The notes: generated by a model not told the origin, from the letters alone. A stretch of DNA of 64,000 nucleotides from Apostichopus japonicus (GCF_037975245.1 NC_092579.1:31448666-31512665); one strand, 5' to 3'. Shown: positions 14,701 to 26,900, numbered from the stretch's first letter. Numbers and translations: made by a program.

Positions 14701-17700
14701 GAGGTACAGAGCAACCAACCGCGCCACGACAGCAGTTGATATAAATCTATGTTCGTTTCTAATACTTAAAGTTCCCAGAGACCGTATCAGATCGCGGCAA
14801 AAGCAAACTGCCCCCACCTGGTCTCGCGCCCGCGATCCAAAATACGTCACGCTCTCGAGGTACAGAGCAACCAACCGCGCCACGACAGCAGTTGATATAA
14901 ATCTATGTTCGTTTCTAATACTTAAAGTTCCCAGAGACCGTATCAGATCGCGGCAAAAGCAAACTGCCCCCACCTGGTCTCGAGCCCGCGATCCAAAATA
15001 CGTCACGCTCTCGAGGTACAGAGCAAGCAACCGCGCCACGACAGCAGTTGATATAAATCTATGTTCGTTTCTAATACTTAAAGTTCCCAGAGACCGTATG
15101 AGATCGCGGCAAAAGCAAACTGCCCCCACCTGGTCTCGAGCCCGCGATCCAAAATACGTCACGCTCTCGAGGTACAGAGCAACCAACCGCGCCACGACAG
15201 CAGTTGATATAAATCTATGTTCGTTTCTAATACTTAAAGTTCCAGAGACCGTAAAAGATCGCGGCAAAAGCAAACTGCCCCCACCTGGTCTCGAGCCCGC
15301 GATCCAAAATACGTCACGCTCTCGAGGTACAAAGCAACCAACCGCGCCACGACAGCAGTTGATATAAATCTATGTTCGTTTCTAATACTTAAAGTTCCCA
15401 GAGACCGTATCAGATCGCGGCAAAAGCAAACTGCCCCCACCTGGTCTCGAGCCCGCGATCCAAAATACGTCACGCTCTCGAGGTACAGAGCAACCAACCG
15501 CGCCACGACAGCAGTTGATATAAATCTATGTTCGTTTCTAATACTTAAAGTTCCCAGAGACCGTATAAGATCGCGGCAAAAGCAAACTGCCCCCACCTGG
15601 TCTCGAGCCCACGATCCAAAATACGTCACGCTCTGGAGGTACAGAGCAACCAACCGCGCCACGACAGCAGTTGATATAAATCTATGTTCGTTTCTAATAC
15701 TTAAAGTTCCCAGAGACCGTATGAGATCGCGCAAAAGCAAACTGCCCCCACCTGGTCTCGAGCCCGCGATCCAAAATACGTCACGCTCTCGAGGTACAAA
15801 GCAACCAACCGCGCCACGACAGCAGTTGATATAAATATATGTTCGTTTCTAATACTTAAAGTTCCAGAGACCGTATTAGATCGAGGCAAAAGCAAACTGC
15901 GCTGGCCTGGTCTCGAGCCCGCGATCCAAAATACGTCTCGCTCTCGACGTACAGAGCACAACCAACCGCGCCACGACAGCAGTTGATATAAATCTATGTT
16001 CGTTTCTAATACTTAAAGATCCAGAGACCGTATAAGATCGCGGCAAAAGCAAACTGCCCCCACCTGGTCTCGAGCCCGCGATCCAAAATACGTCACGCTC
16101 TCGAGGTACAGAGCAACCAACCGCGCCACGACAGCAGTTGATATAAGTCTATGTTCGTTTCTAATACTTAAAGTTCCCAGAGACCGTATAAGATCGCGGC
16201 AAAAGCAAACTGCCCCCACCTGGTCTCGAGCCCGCGATCCAAAATACGTCACGCTCTCGAGGTACAGAGCAACCAACCGCGCCACGACAGCAGTTGATAT
16301 AAATCTATGTTCGTTTCTAATACTTAAAGTTCCAGAGACCGTATTAGATCGAGGCAAAAGCAAACTGCGCTGGCCTGGTCTCGAGCCCGCGATCCAAAAT
16401 ACGTCTCGCTCTCGAGGTACAGAGCACAACCAACCGCGCCACGACAGCAGTTGATATAAATCTATGTTCGTTTCTAATACTTAAAGTTCCCAGAGACCGT
16501 ATAAGATCGCGGCAAAAGCAAACTGCCCCCACCTGGTCTCGAGCCCGCGATCCAAAATACGTCACGCTCTCGAGGTACAGAGCAACCAACCGCGCCACGA
16601 CAGCAGTTGATATAAATCTATGTTCGTTTCTAATACTTAAAGTTCCCAGAGACCGTATAAGATCGCGGCAAAAGCAAACTGCCCCCACCTGGTCTCGAGC
16701 CCGCGATCCAAAATACGTCACGCTCTCGAGGTACAGAGCAACCAACCGCGCCACGACAGCAGTTGATATAAGTCTATGTTCGTTTCTAATACTTAAAGTT
16801 CCCAGAGACCGTATAAGATCGCGGCAAAAGCAAACTGCCCCCACCTGGTCTCGAGCCCGCGATCCAAAATACGTCACGCTCTCGAGGTACAGAGCAACCA
16901 ACCGCGCCACGACAGCAGTTAATATAAATCTATGTTCGTTTCTAATACTTAAAGTTCCCAGAGACCGTATAAGATCGCGGCAAAAGCAAACTGCCCCCAC
17001 CTGGTCTCGAGCCCGCGATCCAAAATACGTCACGCTCTCGAGGTACAGAGCAACCAACCGCGCCACGACAGCAGTTGATATAAATCTATGTTCGTTTCTA
17101 ATACTTAAAGTTCCAGAGACCGTATTAGATCGAGGCAAAAGCAAACTGCGCTGGCCTGGTCTCGAGCCCGCGATCCAAAATACGTCACGCTCTCGAGGTA
17201 CAGAGCACAACCAACCGCGCCACGACAGCAGTTGATATAAATCTATGTTCGTTTCTAATACTTAAAGTTCCAGAGACCGTATAAGATCGAGGCAAAAGCA
17301 AACTGCGCTGGCCTGGTCTCGAGCCCGCGATCCAAAATACGTCTCGCTCTCGAGGTACAGAGCACAACCAACCGCGCCACGACAGCAGTTGATATAAATC
17401 TATGTTCGTTTCTAATACTTAAAGTTCCCAGAGACCGTATAAGATCGCGGCAAAAGCAAACTGCCCCCACCTGGTCTCGAGCCCGCGATCCAAAATACGT
17501 CACGCTCTCGAGGTACAGAGCAACCAACCGCGCCACGACAGCAGTTAATATAAATCTATGTTCGTTTCTAATACTTAAAGTTCCCAGAGACCGTATAAGA
17601 TCGCGGCAAAAGCAAACTGCCCCCACCTGGTCTCGAGCCCGCGATCCAAAATACGTCACGCTCTCGAGGTACAGAGCAACCAACCGCGCCACGACAGCAG

Positions 17701-18378
17701 TTGATATAAATCTATGTTCGTTTCTAATACTTAAAGTTCCAGAGACCGTATTAGATCGAGGCAAAAGCAAACTGCGCTGGCCTGGTCTCGAGCCCGCGAT
17801 CCAAAATACGTCTCGCTCTCGAGGTACAGAGCACAACCAACCGCGCCACGACAGCAGTTGATATAAATCTATGTTCGTTTCTAATACTTAAAGTTCCCAG
17901 AGACCGTATAAGATCGCGGCAAAAGCAAACTGCCCCCACCTGGTCTCGAGCCCGCGATCCAAAATACGTCACGCTCTCGAGGTACAGAGCAACCAACCGC
18001 GCCACGACAGCAGTTGATATAAATCTATGTTCGTTTCTAATACTTAAAGTTCCCAGAGACCGTATAAGATCGCGGCAAAAGCAAACTGCCCCCACCTGGT
18101 CTCGAGCCCGCGATCCAAAATACGTCACGCTCTCGAGGTACAGAGCAACCAACCGCGCCACGACAGCAGTTGATATAAGTCTATGTTCGTTTCTAATACT
18201 TAAAGTTCCCAGAGACCGTATAAGATCGCGGCAAAAGCAAACTGCCCCCACCTGGTCTCGAGCCCGCGATCCAAAATACGTCACGCTCTCGAGGTACAGA
18301 GCAACCAACCGCGCCACGACAGCAGTTAATATAAATCTATGTTCGTTTCTAATACTTAAAGTTCCCAGAGACCGTATA
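8709..18378. repeat. 4,835-bp (31-monomer) near-perfect direct duplication
   Basis: Bases 8709-13543 recur at 13544-18378 with an offset of exactly 4,835 bp. All private variants checked are shared: CACCTGTTCTCG (9361, 14196), CTCGCGCCCGCG (9991, 14826), the one-base-deleted GATCGCGCAAAAG (10891, 15726), CTCTGGAGG (10797, 15632), CTCTCGACGTAC (11108, 15943) and a cluster of type B copies. No difference was noticed in the stretches compared. The duplication is therefore very recent or strongly homogenised; an assembly duplication must be considered. The copy boundary is bracketed by ACCGTATGAG (8701) against ACCGTATAAG (13536). Confidence 0.93.
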
Positions 18379-18900
18379 AGATCGCGGCAAAAGCAAACTG
18401 CCCCCACCTGGTCTCGAGCCCGCGATCCAAAATACGTCACGCTCTCGAGGTACAGAGCAACCAACCGCGCCACGACAGCAGTTGATATAAATCTATGTTC
18501 GTTTCTAATACTTAAAGTTCCAGAGACCGTATTAGATCGAGGCAAAAGCAAACTGCGCTGGCCTGGTCTCGAGCCCGCGATCCAAAATACGTCACGCTCT
18601 CGAGGTACAGAACACAACCAACCGCGCCACGACAGCAGTTGATATAAATCTATGTTCGTTTCTAATACTTAAAGTTCCAGAGACCGTATAAGATCGAGGC
18701 AAAAGCAAACTGCGCTGGCCTGGTCTCGAGCCCGCGATCCAAAATACGTCTCGCTCTCGAGGTACAGAGCACAACCAACCGCGCCACGACAGCAGTTGAT
18801 ATAAATCTATGTTCGTTTCTAATACTTAAAGTTCCCAGAGACCGTATAAGATCGCGGCAAAAGCAAACTGCCCCCACCTGGTCTCGAGCCCGCGATCCAA
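11509..18900. repeat. Nested 1,407-bp (9-monomer) higher-order unit
   Basis: A 9-monomer unit beginning with a type B copy recurs at 11509, 12916, 16344 and 17751, with offsets of 1,407 bp within each 4,835-bp copy. It carries the ordered markers GATATAAGTC, GTTAATATAAATC and a run of two or three type B monomers. The unit starting at 12916 is cut at about 13543 by the start of the second 4,835-bp copy, while the one at 17751 runs on to about 18,900. This places the 9-mer duplication before the 31-mer duplication. Confidence 0.88.
17109..17265 (-). repeat. Reference type B monomer (157 bp), tRNA-like class
   Basis: Type B copies differ from type A in a linked set of positions: GCGCTGGCCTGG replaces GCCCCCACCTGG, GCACAACC replaces GCAACC (+2 bp), and often GATCGAGG replaces GATCGCGG, and TCTCGCTC replaces TCACGCTC. 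On the minus strand the D-arm of the tRNA-like part is complete: GCGC at 17217-17220 can pair with GTGC at 17205-17208 around an 8-nt GGTTGGTT loop, allowing one G-U pair. After the B box the minus strand reads CCAGCGC, whose CAGC can pair with the first four bases of the acceptor-like GCTGTCG. Type A has lost both features. Type B copies occur near 0.1-1.1, 2.0-3.5, 11.1, 11.5, 12.3-12.9, 15.9-18.7, 20.9-21.2, 35.9, 57.2, 60.0 and 62.2 kb. Confidence 0.85.
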
Positions 18901-20096
18901 AATACGTCACGCTCTCGAGGTACAGAGCAACCAACCGCGCCACGACAGCAGTTGATATAAATCTATGTTCGTTTCTAATACTTAAAGTTCCCAGAGACCG
19001 TATGAGATCGCGGCAAAAGCAAACTGCCCCCACCTGGTCTCGAGCCCGCGATCCAAAATACGTCACGCTCTCGAGGTACAGAGCAACCAACCGCGCCACG
19101 ACAGCAGTTGATATAAATCTATGTTCGTTTCAAATACTTAAAGTTCCCAGAGACCGTATGAGATCGCGGCAAAAGCAAACTGCCCCCACCTGGTCTCGAG
19201 CCCGCGATCCAAAATACGTCACGCTCTCGAGGTACAGAGCAACCAACCGCGCCACGACAGCAGTTGATATAAATCTATGTTCGTTTCTAATACTTAAAGT
19301 TCCAGAGACCGTATGAGATCGCGGCAAAAGCACACTGCCCCCACCTGGTCTCGAGCCCGCGATCCAAAATACGTCACGCTCTCGAGGTACAGAGCAACCA
19401 ACCGCGCCACGACAGCAGTTGATATAAATCTATGTTCGTTTCTAATACTTAAAGTTCCCAGAGACCGTATGAGATCGCGGCAAAAGCAAACTGCCCCCAC
19501 CTGGTCTCGAGCCCGCGATCCAAAATACGTCACGCTCTCGAGGTACAGAGCAACCAACCGCGCCACGACAGCAGTTGATATAAATCTATGTTCGTTTCTA
19601 ATACTTAAAGTTCCCAGAGACCGTATGAGATCGCGGCAAAAGCAAACTGCCCCCACCTGGTCTCGAGCCCGCGATCCAAAATACGTCACGCTCTCGAGGT
19701 ACAGAGCAACCAACCGCGCCACGACAGCAGTTGATATAAATCTATGTTCGTTTCAAATACTTAAAGTTCCCAGAGACCGTACCAGATCGCGGCAAAAGCA
19801 AACTGCCCCCACCTGGTCTCGAGCCCGCGATCCAAAATACGTCTCGCTCTCGAGGTACAGAGCAACCAACCGCGCCACGACAGCAGTTGATATAAATCTA
19901 TGTTCGTTTCTAATACTTAAAGTTCCCAGAGACCGTATAAGATCGCGGCAAAAGCAAACTGCCCCCACCTGGTCTCGAGCCCGCGATCCAAAATACGTCA
20001 CGCTCTCGAGGTACAGAGCAACCAACCGCGCCACGACAGCAGTTGATATAAATCTATGTTCGTTTCTAATACTTAAAGTTCCCAGAGACCGTATAA

Positions 20097-20144
20097 GATC
20101 GCGGCAAAAGCAAACTGCCCCCACCTGGTCTCGAGCCCGCGATC
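20097..20144. other. Conserved 8-bp inverted repeat flanking the B box
   Basis: GATCGCGG at 20097-20104 is the exact reverse complement of CCGCGATC at 20137-20144, leaving a 32-nt loop that holds the B-box-like element and the C-rich stretch. It is present in most type A monomers. Type B copies usually carry GATCGAGG and lose one pair. A second, smaller hairpin lies nearby in every monomer: GCTCT (20158-20162) and AGAGC (20171-20175) around an 8-nt loop. Whether either forms in RNA or DNA is unknown. Confidence 0.6.
20127..20137 (-). promoter_or_regulatory. B-box-like RNA polymerase III element
   Basis: The minus strand reads GGCTCGAGACC, one mismatch (C for T54) from the B-box pattern GGTTCRANNCC. 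The start lies 40 bp beyond the end of the A-box-like element, within the usual spacing of tRNA genes and SINEs. A TTTT run (minus strand, in GTATTTTGG) lies between A and B boxes and another (GCTTTTGC) just downstream; either could act as a Pol III terminator, which argues against long transcripts. Confidence 0.5.
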
Positions 20145-20177
20145 CAAAATACGTCACGCTCTCGAGGTACAGAGCAA

Positions 20178-20189
20178 CCAACCGCGCCA
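20178..20189 (-). promoter_or_regulatory. A-box-like RNA polymerase III element
   Basis: The minus strand reads TGGCGCGGTTGG. Against the eukaryotic tRNA A-box pattern TGGCNNAGTNGG it differs at one place, where the usual A14 is G. The same motif is present in nearly all monomers; occasional copies are altered, for example near 23615 and 43852. Activity is inferred only. Confidence 0.5.
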
Positions 20190-23100
20190 CGACAGCAGTT
20201 GATATAAATCTATGTTCGTTTCTAATACTTAAAGTTCCCAGAGACCGTACCAGATCGCGGCAAAAGCAAACTGCCCCCACCTGGTCTCGAGCCCGCGATC
20301 CAAAATACGTCACGCTCTCGAGGTACAGAGCAACCAACCGCGCCACGACAGCAGTTGATATAAATCTATGTTCGTTTCAAATACTTAAAGTTCCCAGAGA
20401 CCGTACCAGATCGCGTCAAAAGCAAACTGCCCCCACCTGGTCTCGAGCCCGCGATCCAAAATACGTCTCGCTCTCGAGGTACAGAGCAACCAACCGCGCC
20501 ACGACAGCAGTTGATATAAATCTATGTTCGTTTCTAATACTTAAAGTTCCCAGAGACCGTATAAGATCGCGGCAAAAGCAAACTGCCCCCACCTGGTCTC
20601 GAGCCCGCGATCCAAAATACGTCACGCTCTCGAGGTACAGAGCAACCAACCGCGCCACGACAGCAGTTGATATAAATCTATGTTCGTTTCTAATACTTAA
20701 AGTTCCCAGAGACCGTATAAGATCGCGGCAAAAGCAAACTGCCCCCACCTGGTCTCGAGCCCGCGATCCAAAATACGTCACGCTCTCGAGGTACAGAGCA
20801 ACCAACCGCGCCACGACAGCAGTTGATATAAATCTATGTTCGTTTCTAATACTTAAAGTTCCAGAGACCGTATGAGATCGAGGCAAAAGCAAACTGCGCT
20901 GGCCTGGTCTCGAGCCCGCGATCCAAAATACGTCTCGCTCTCGAGGTACAGAGCACAACCAACCGCGCCACGACAGCAGTTGATATAAATCTATGTTCGT
21001 TTCTAATACTTAAAGTTCCCAGAGACCGTATAAGATCGCGGCAAAAGCAAACTGCCCCCACCTGGTCTCGAGCCCGCGATCCAAAATACGTCACGCTCTC
21101 GAGGTACAGAGCAACCAACCGCGCCACGACAGCAGTTGATATAAATCTATGTTCGTTTCTAATACTTAAAGTTCCAGAGACCGTATTAGTTCGAGGAAAA
21201 AGCAAACTGCGCTGGCCTGGTCTCGAGCCCGCGATCCAAAATACGTCTCGCTCTCGAGGTACAGAGCACAACCAACCGCGCCACGACAGCAGTTGATATA
21301 AATCTATGTTCGTTTCTAATACTTAAAGTTCCCAGAGACCGTATAAGATCGCGGCAAAAGCAAACTGCCCCCACCTGGTCTCGAGCCCGCGATCCAAAAT
21401 ACGTCACGCTCTCGAGGTACAGAGCACAACCAACCGCGCCACGACAGCAGTTGATATAAATCTATGTTCGTTTCTAATACTTAAAGTTCCCAGAGACCGT
21501 ATAAGATCGCGGCAAAAGCAAACTGCCCCCACCTGGTCTCGAGCCCGCGATCCAAAATACGTCACGCTCTCGAGGTACAGAGCAACCAACCGCGCCACGA
21601 CAGCAGTTGATATAAATCTATGTTCGTTTCTAATACTTAAAGTTCCCAGAGACCGTATGAGATCGCGGCAAAAGCAAACTGCCCCACCTGGTCTCGAGCC
21701 CGCGATCCAAAATACGTCACGCTCTCGAGGTACAGAGCAACCAACCGCGCCACGACAGCAGTTGATATAAATCTATGTTCGTTTCTAATACTTAAAGTTC
21801 CCAGAGACCGTATGAGATCGCGGCAAAAGCAAACTGCCCCCACCTGGTCTCGAGCCCGCGATCCAAAATACGTCACGCTCTCGAGGTACAGAGCAACCAA
21901 CCGCGCCACGACAGCAGTTGATATAAATCTATGTTCGTTTCTAATACTTAAAGTTCCAGAGACCGTATGAGATCGCGGCAAAAGCAAACTGCCCCCACCT
22001 GGTCTCGAGCCCGCGATCCAAAATACGTCACGCTCTCGAGGTACAGAGCAACCAACCGCGCCACGACAGCAGTTGATATAAATCTATGTTCGTTTCTAAT
22101 ACTTAAAGTTCCCAGAGACCGTATGAGATCGCGGCAAAAGCAAACTGCCCCCACCTGGTCTCGAGCCCGCGATCCAAAATACGTCACGCTCTCGAGGTAC
22201 AGAGCAACCAACCGCGCCACGACAGCAGTTGATATAAATCTATGTTCGTTTCTAATACTTAAAGTTCCCAGAGACCGTATGAGATCGCGGCAAAAGCAAA
22301 CTGCCCCCACCTGGTCTCGAGCCCGCGATCCAAAATACGTCACGCTCTCGAGGTACAGAGCAACCAACCGCGCCACGACAGCAGTTGATATAAATCTATG
22401 TTCGTTTCAAATACTTAAAGTTCCCAGAGACCGTACCAGATCGCGGCAAAAGCAAACTGCCCCCACCTGGTCTCGAGCCCGCGATCCAAAATACGTCACG
22501 CTCTCGAGGTACAGAGCAACCAACCGCGCCACGACAGCAGTTGATATAAATCTATGTTCGTTTCTAATACTTAAAGTTCCCAGAGACCGTACCAGATCGC
22601 GGCAAAAGCAAACTGCCCCCACCTGGTCTCGAGCCCGCGATCCAAAATACGTCACGCTCTCGAGGTACAGAGCAACCAACCGCGCCACGACAGCAGTTGA
22701 TATAAATCTATGTTCGTTTCTAATACTTAAAGTTCCCAGAGACCGTATGAGATCGCGGCAAAAGCAAACTGCCCCCACCTGGTCTCGAGCCCGCGATCCA
22801 AAATACGTCACGCTCTCGAGGTACAGAGCAACCAACCGCGCCACGACAGCAGTTGATATAAATCTATGTTCGTTTCTAATACTTAAAGTTCATAGAGAAC
22901 GTACCAGATCGCGGCAAAAGCAAACTGCCCCCACCTGGTCTCGAGCCCGCGATCCAAAATACGTCACGCTCTCGAGGTACAGAGCAACCAACCGCGCCAC
23001 GACAGCAGTTGATATAAATCTATGTTCGTTTCTAATACTTAAAGTTCCAGAGACCGTATAAGATCGCGGCAAAAGCAAACTGCCCCCACCTGGTCTCGAG

Positions 23101-23934
23101 CCCGCGATCCAAAATACGTCACGCTCTCGAGGTACAGAGCAACCAACCGCGCCACGACAGCAGTTGATATAAATCTATGTTCGTTTCTAATACTTAAAGT
23201 TCCCAGAGAACGTATAAGATCGCGGCAAAAGCAAACTGCCCCACCTGGTCTCGAGCCCGCGATCCAAAATACGTCACGCTCTCGAGGTACAGAGCAACCA
23301 ACCGCGCCACGACAGCAGTTGATATAAATCTATGTTCGTTTCTAATACTTAAAGTTCCCAGAGACCGTATGAGATCGCGGCAAAAGCAAACTGCCCCCAC
23401 CTGGTCTCGAGCCCGCGATCCAAAATACGTCACGCTCTCGAGGTACAGAGCAACCAACCGCGCCACGACAGCAGTTGATATAAATCTATGTTCGTTTCTA
23501 ATACTTAAAGTTCCCAGAGACCGTATCAGATCGCGGCAAAAGCAAACTGCCCCCACCTGGTCTCGAGCCCGCGATCCAAAATACGTCACGCTCTCGAGGT
23601 ACAGAGCAACCAACCACGCCACGACAGCAGTTGATATAAATCTATGTTCGTTTCTAATACTTAAAGTTCCCAGAGACCGTATCAGATCGCGGCAAAAGCA
23701 AACTGCCCCCACCTGGTCTCGAGCCCGCGATCCAAAATACGTCACGCTCTCGAGGTACAGAGCAACCAACCGCGCCACGACAGCAGTTGATATAAATCTA
23801 TGTTCGTTTCTAATACTTAAAGTTCCCAGAGACCGTATGAGATCGCGGCAAAAGCAAACTGCCCCCACCTGGTCTCGAGCCCGCGATCCAAAATACGTCA
23901 CGCTCTCGAGGTACAGAGCAACCAACCGCGCCAC

Positions 23935-26900
23935 GACAGCAGTTGATATAAATCTATGTTCGTTTCTAATACTTAAAGTTCCCAGAGAACGTATCAGATC
24001 GAGGCAAAAGCAAACTGCCCCACCTGGTCTCGAGGGCGCGATCCAAAATACGTCACGCTCTCGAGGTACAGAGCAACCAACCGCGCCACGACAGCAGTTG
24101 ATATAAATCTATGTTCGTTTCTAATACTTAAAGTTCCCAGAGACCGTATGAGATCGCGGCAAAAGCAAACTGCCCCCACCTGGTCTCGAGCCCGCGATCC
24201 AAAATACGTCACGCTCTCGAGGTACAGAGCAACCAACCGCGCCACGACAGCAGTTGATATAAATCTATGTTCGTTTCTAATACTTAAAGTTCCCAGAGAC
24301 CGTATGAGATCGCGGCAAAAGCAAACTGCCCCCACCTGGTCTCGAGCCCGCGATCCAAAATACGTCACGCTCTCGAGGTACAGAGCAACCAACCGCGCCA
24401 CGACAGCAGTTGATATAAATCTATGTTCGTTTCTAATACTTAAAGTTCCCAGAGACCGTATGAGATCGCGGCAAAAGCAAACTGCCCCCACCTGGTCTCG
24501 AGCCCGCGATCCAAAATACGTCACGCTCTCGAGGTACAGAGCAACCAACCGCGCCACGACAGCAGTTGATATAAATCTATGTTCGTTTCTAATACTTATA
24601 GTTCCAAGAGACCGTATAAGATCGCGGCAAAAGCAAACTGCCCCCACCTGGTCTCGAGCCCGCGATCCAAAATACGTCACGCTCTCGAAGTAAAGAGCAA
24701 CCAACCGCGCCACGACAGCAGTTGATATAAATCTATGTTCGTTTCTAATACTTAAAGTTCCCAGAGACCGTATGAGATCGCGGCAAAAGCAAACTGCCCC
24801 CACCTGGTCTCGAGCCCGCGATCCAAAATACGTCACGCTCTCGAAGTACAGAGCAACCAACCGCGCCACGACAGCAGTTGATATAAATCTATGTTCGTTT
24901 CTAATACTTAAAGTTCACAGAGACCGTATGAGATCGCGGCAAAAGCAAACTGCCCCCACCTGGTCTCGAGCCCGCGATCCAAAATACGTCACGCTCTCGA
25001 GGTACAGAGCAACCAACCGCGCCACGACAGCAGTTGATATAAATCTATGTTCGTTTCTAATACTTAAAGTTTCCAGAGACCGTATGAGATCGCGGCAAAA
25101 GCAAACTGCCCCCACCTGGTCTCGAGCCCGCGATCCAAAATACGTCACGCTCTCGAGGTACAGAGCAACCAACCGCGCCACAACAGCAGTTGATATAAAT
25201 CTATGTTCGTTTCTAATACTTAAAGTTTCCAGAGACCGTATGAGATCGCGGCAAAAGCAAACTGCCCCCACCTGGTCTCGAGCCCGCGATCCAAAATACG
25301 TCACGCTCTCGAGGTACAGAGCAACCAACCGCGCCACGACAGCAGTTGATATAAATCTATGTTCGTTTCTAATACTTAAAGTTTCCAGAGACCGTATGAG
25401 ATCGCGGCAAAAGCAAACTGCCCCCACCTGGTCTCGAGCCCGCGATCCAAAATACGTCACGCTCTCGAGGTACAGAGCAACCAACCGCGCCACGACAGCA
25501 GTTGATATAAATCTATGTTCGTTTCTAATACTTAAAGTTCCCAGAGACCGTATGAGATCGCGGCAAAAGCAAACTGCCCCCACCTGGTCTCGAGCCCGCG
25601 ATCCAAAATACGTCACGCTCTCGAGGTACAGAGCAACCAACCGCGCCACGACAGCAGTTGATATAAATCTATGTTCGTTTCTAATACTTAAAGTTCCCAG
25701 AGACCGTATGAGATCGCGGCAAAAGCAAACTGCCCCCACCTGGTCTCAACCCGCGATCCAAAATACGTCACGCTCTCGAGGTACAGAGCACAACAAACCG
25801 CGCCACGAGAGCAGTTGATATAAATCTATGTTTGTTTCTAATACTTAAAGTTCCCAGAGACCGTATGAGATCGCGGCAAAAGCAAACTGCCCCCACCTGG
25901 TCTCGAGCCCGCGATCCAAAATACGTCACGCTCTCGAGGTACAGAGCAACCAACCGCGCCACGACAGCAGTTGATATAAATCTATGTTCGTTTCTAATAC
26001 TTAAAGTTCCCAGAGACCGTATGAGATCGCGGCAAAAGCAAACTGCCCCCACCTGGTCTCGAGCCCATTATCCAAAATACGTCACGCTCTCGAGGTACAG
26101 AGCAACCAACCGCGCCACGACAGCAGTTGATATAAATCTATGTTCGTTTCTAATACTTAAAGTTCCCAGAGACCGTATGAGATCGCGGCAAAAGCAAACT
26201 GCCCCCACCTGGTCTCGAGCCCGCGATCCAAAATACGTCACGCTCTCGAGGTACAGAGCAACCAACCGCGCCACGACAGCAGTTGATATAAATCTATGTT
26301 CGTTTCTAATACTTAAAGTTCCCAGAGACCGTATGAGATCGCGGCAAATGCAAACTGCCCCCACCTGGTCTCGAGCCCGCGATCCAAAATACGTCACGCT
26401 CTCGAGGTACAGAGCAACCAACCGCGCCACGACAGCAGTTGATATAAATCTATGTTCGTTTCTAATACTTAAAGTTCCCAGAGACCGTATGAGATCGCGG
26501 CAAAAGCAAACTGCCCCCACCTGGTCTCGAGCCCGCGATCCAAAATACGTCACGCTCTCGAGGTACAGAGCAACCAACCGCGCCACGACAGCAGTTGATA
26601 TAAATCTATGTTCGTTTCTAATACTTAAAGTTCCCAGAGACCGTATGAGATCGCGGCAAAAGCAAACTGCCCCCACCTGGTCTCGAGCCCGCGATCCAAA
26701 ATACGTCACGCTCTCGAGGTACAGAGCAACCAACCGCGCCACGACAGCAGTTGATATAAATCTATGTTCGTTTCTAATACTTAAAGTTCCAGAGACCGTA
26801 TGAGATCGCGGCAAAAGCAAACTGCCCCCACCTGGTCTCGAGCCCGCGATCCAAAATACGTCACGCTCTCGAGGTACAGAGCAACCAACCGCGCCACGAC

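Larger units (their letters stand above)
20116..20196 (-). other. tRNA-like half of the monomer (degenerate, SINE-type head)
   Basis: Shown for one reference copy; it recurs in every monomer. Read on the minus strand from 20196, the segment starts with the acceptor-like GCTGTCG, then TGGCGCGGTTGG (A-box-like) and, 40 bp later, GGCTCGAGACC (B-box-like). The total length of about 81 nt is close to a tRNA. The fold is degraded: the T-stem GCGGG/CCAGG pairs at 3 of 5 positions, the anticodon arm does not fold convincingly, and no anticodon can be called. In this type A copy the D-stem (GCGC with GCTC) pairs at 3 of 4. Known tRNA-derived SINEs have this kind of degenerate tRNA head joined to an unrelated body and tail. 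A functional tRNA gene is excluded by the missing acceptor 3' side and anticodon arm. Confidence 0.6.
20077..20232 (-). repeat. Reference type A monomer (156 bp)
   Basis: This copy equals my hand consensus and serves as the coordinate frame (position 1 = 20077). On the plus strand it runs from AGTTCCCAGAGACCG to CTAATACTTAA. Positions 1-30 hold GATCGCGG, positions 41-50 the C-rich stretch GCCCCCACCT typical of type A, positions 51-61 the inverted B-box-like element, positions 82-99 a small hairpin, positions 102-113 the inverted A-box-like element, and positions 121-156 an AT-rich tail with a TATA-like GATATAAATC. The length of 52 x 3 bp is what leaves two reading frames open across neighbouring copies. 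Its neighbours on both sides are the same class. Confidence 0.97.
18901..23934. repeat. Array segment with 624-bp and 2,654-bp repeats
   Basis: Mostly 156-bp type A copies. A tetramer marked by CGTTTCAAATAC, GTACCAGATCG and TCTCGCTC is repeated with an offset of 624 bp (marker at 19751 and 20375). A block around 19180-19830 recurs at about 21834-22484, an offset of 2,654 bp (17 monomers). Type B copies lie at about 20.9 and 21.2 kb. Two monomers at about 21675 and 23232 have C4 instead of C5 in the C-rich stretch and so are one base short. Confidence 0.8.

Noticed and set aside
20116-20196. A functional tRNA gene cluster
   Set aside because: The acceptor 3' side does not pair in type A, the T-stem pairs at only 3 of 5, and there is no credible anticodon arm.
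20200-20210. TATA box (GATATAAATC) giving a Pol II promoter in every monomer
   Set aside because: The motif is TATA-like and conserved, but nothing else promoter-like accompanies it and no real reading frame or RNA follows. It may simply be part of the AT-rich tail.
20077-20232. CENP-B box in the monomer (TTCG in GTTCGTTTCTAATACTT)
   Set aside because: Only the TTCG half fits the NTTCGNNNNANNCGGGN pattern; the central A and the CGGG half are missing.
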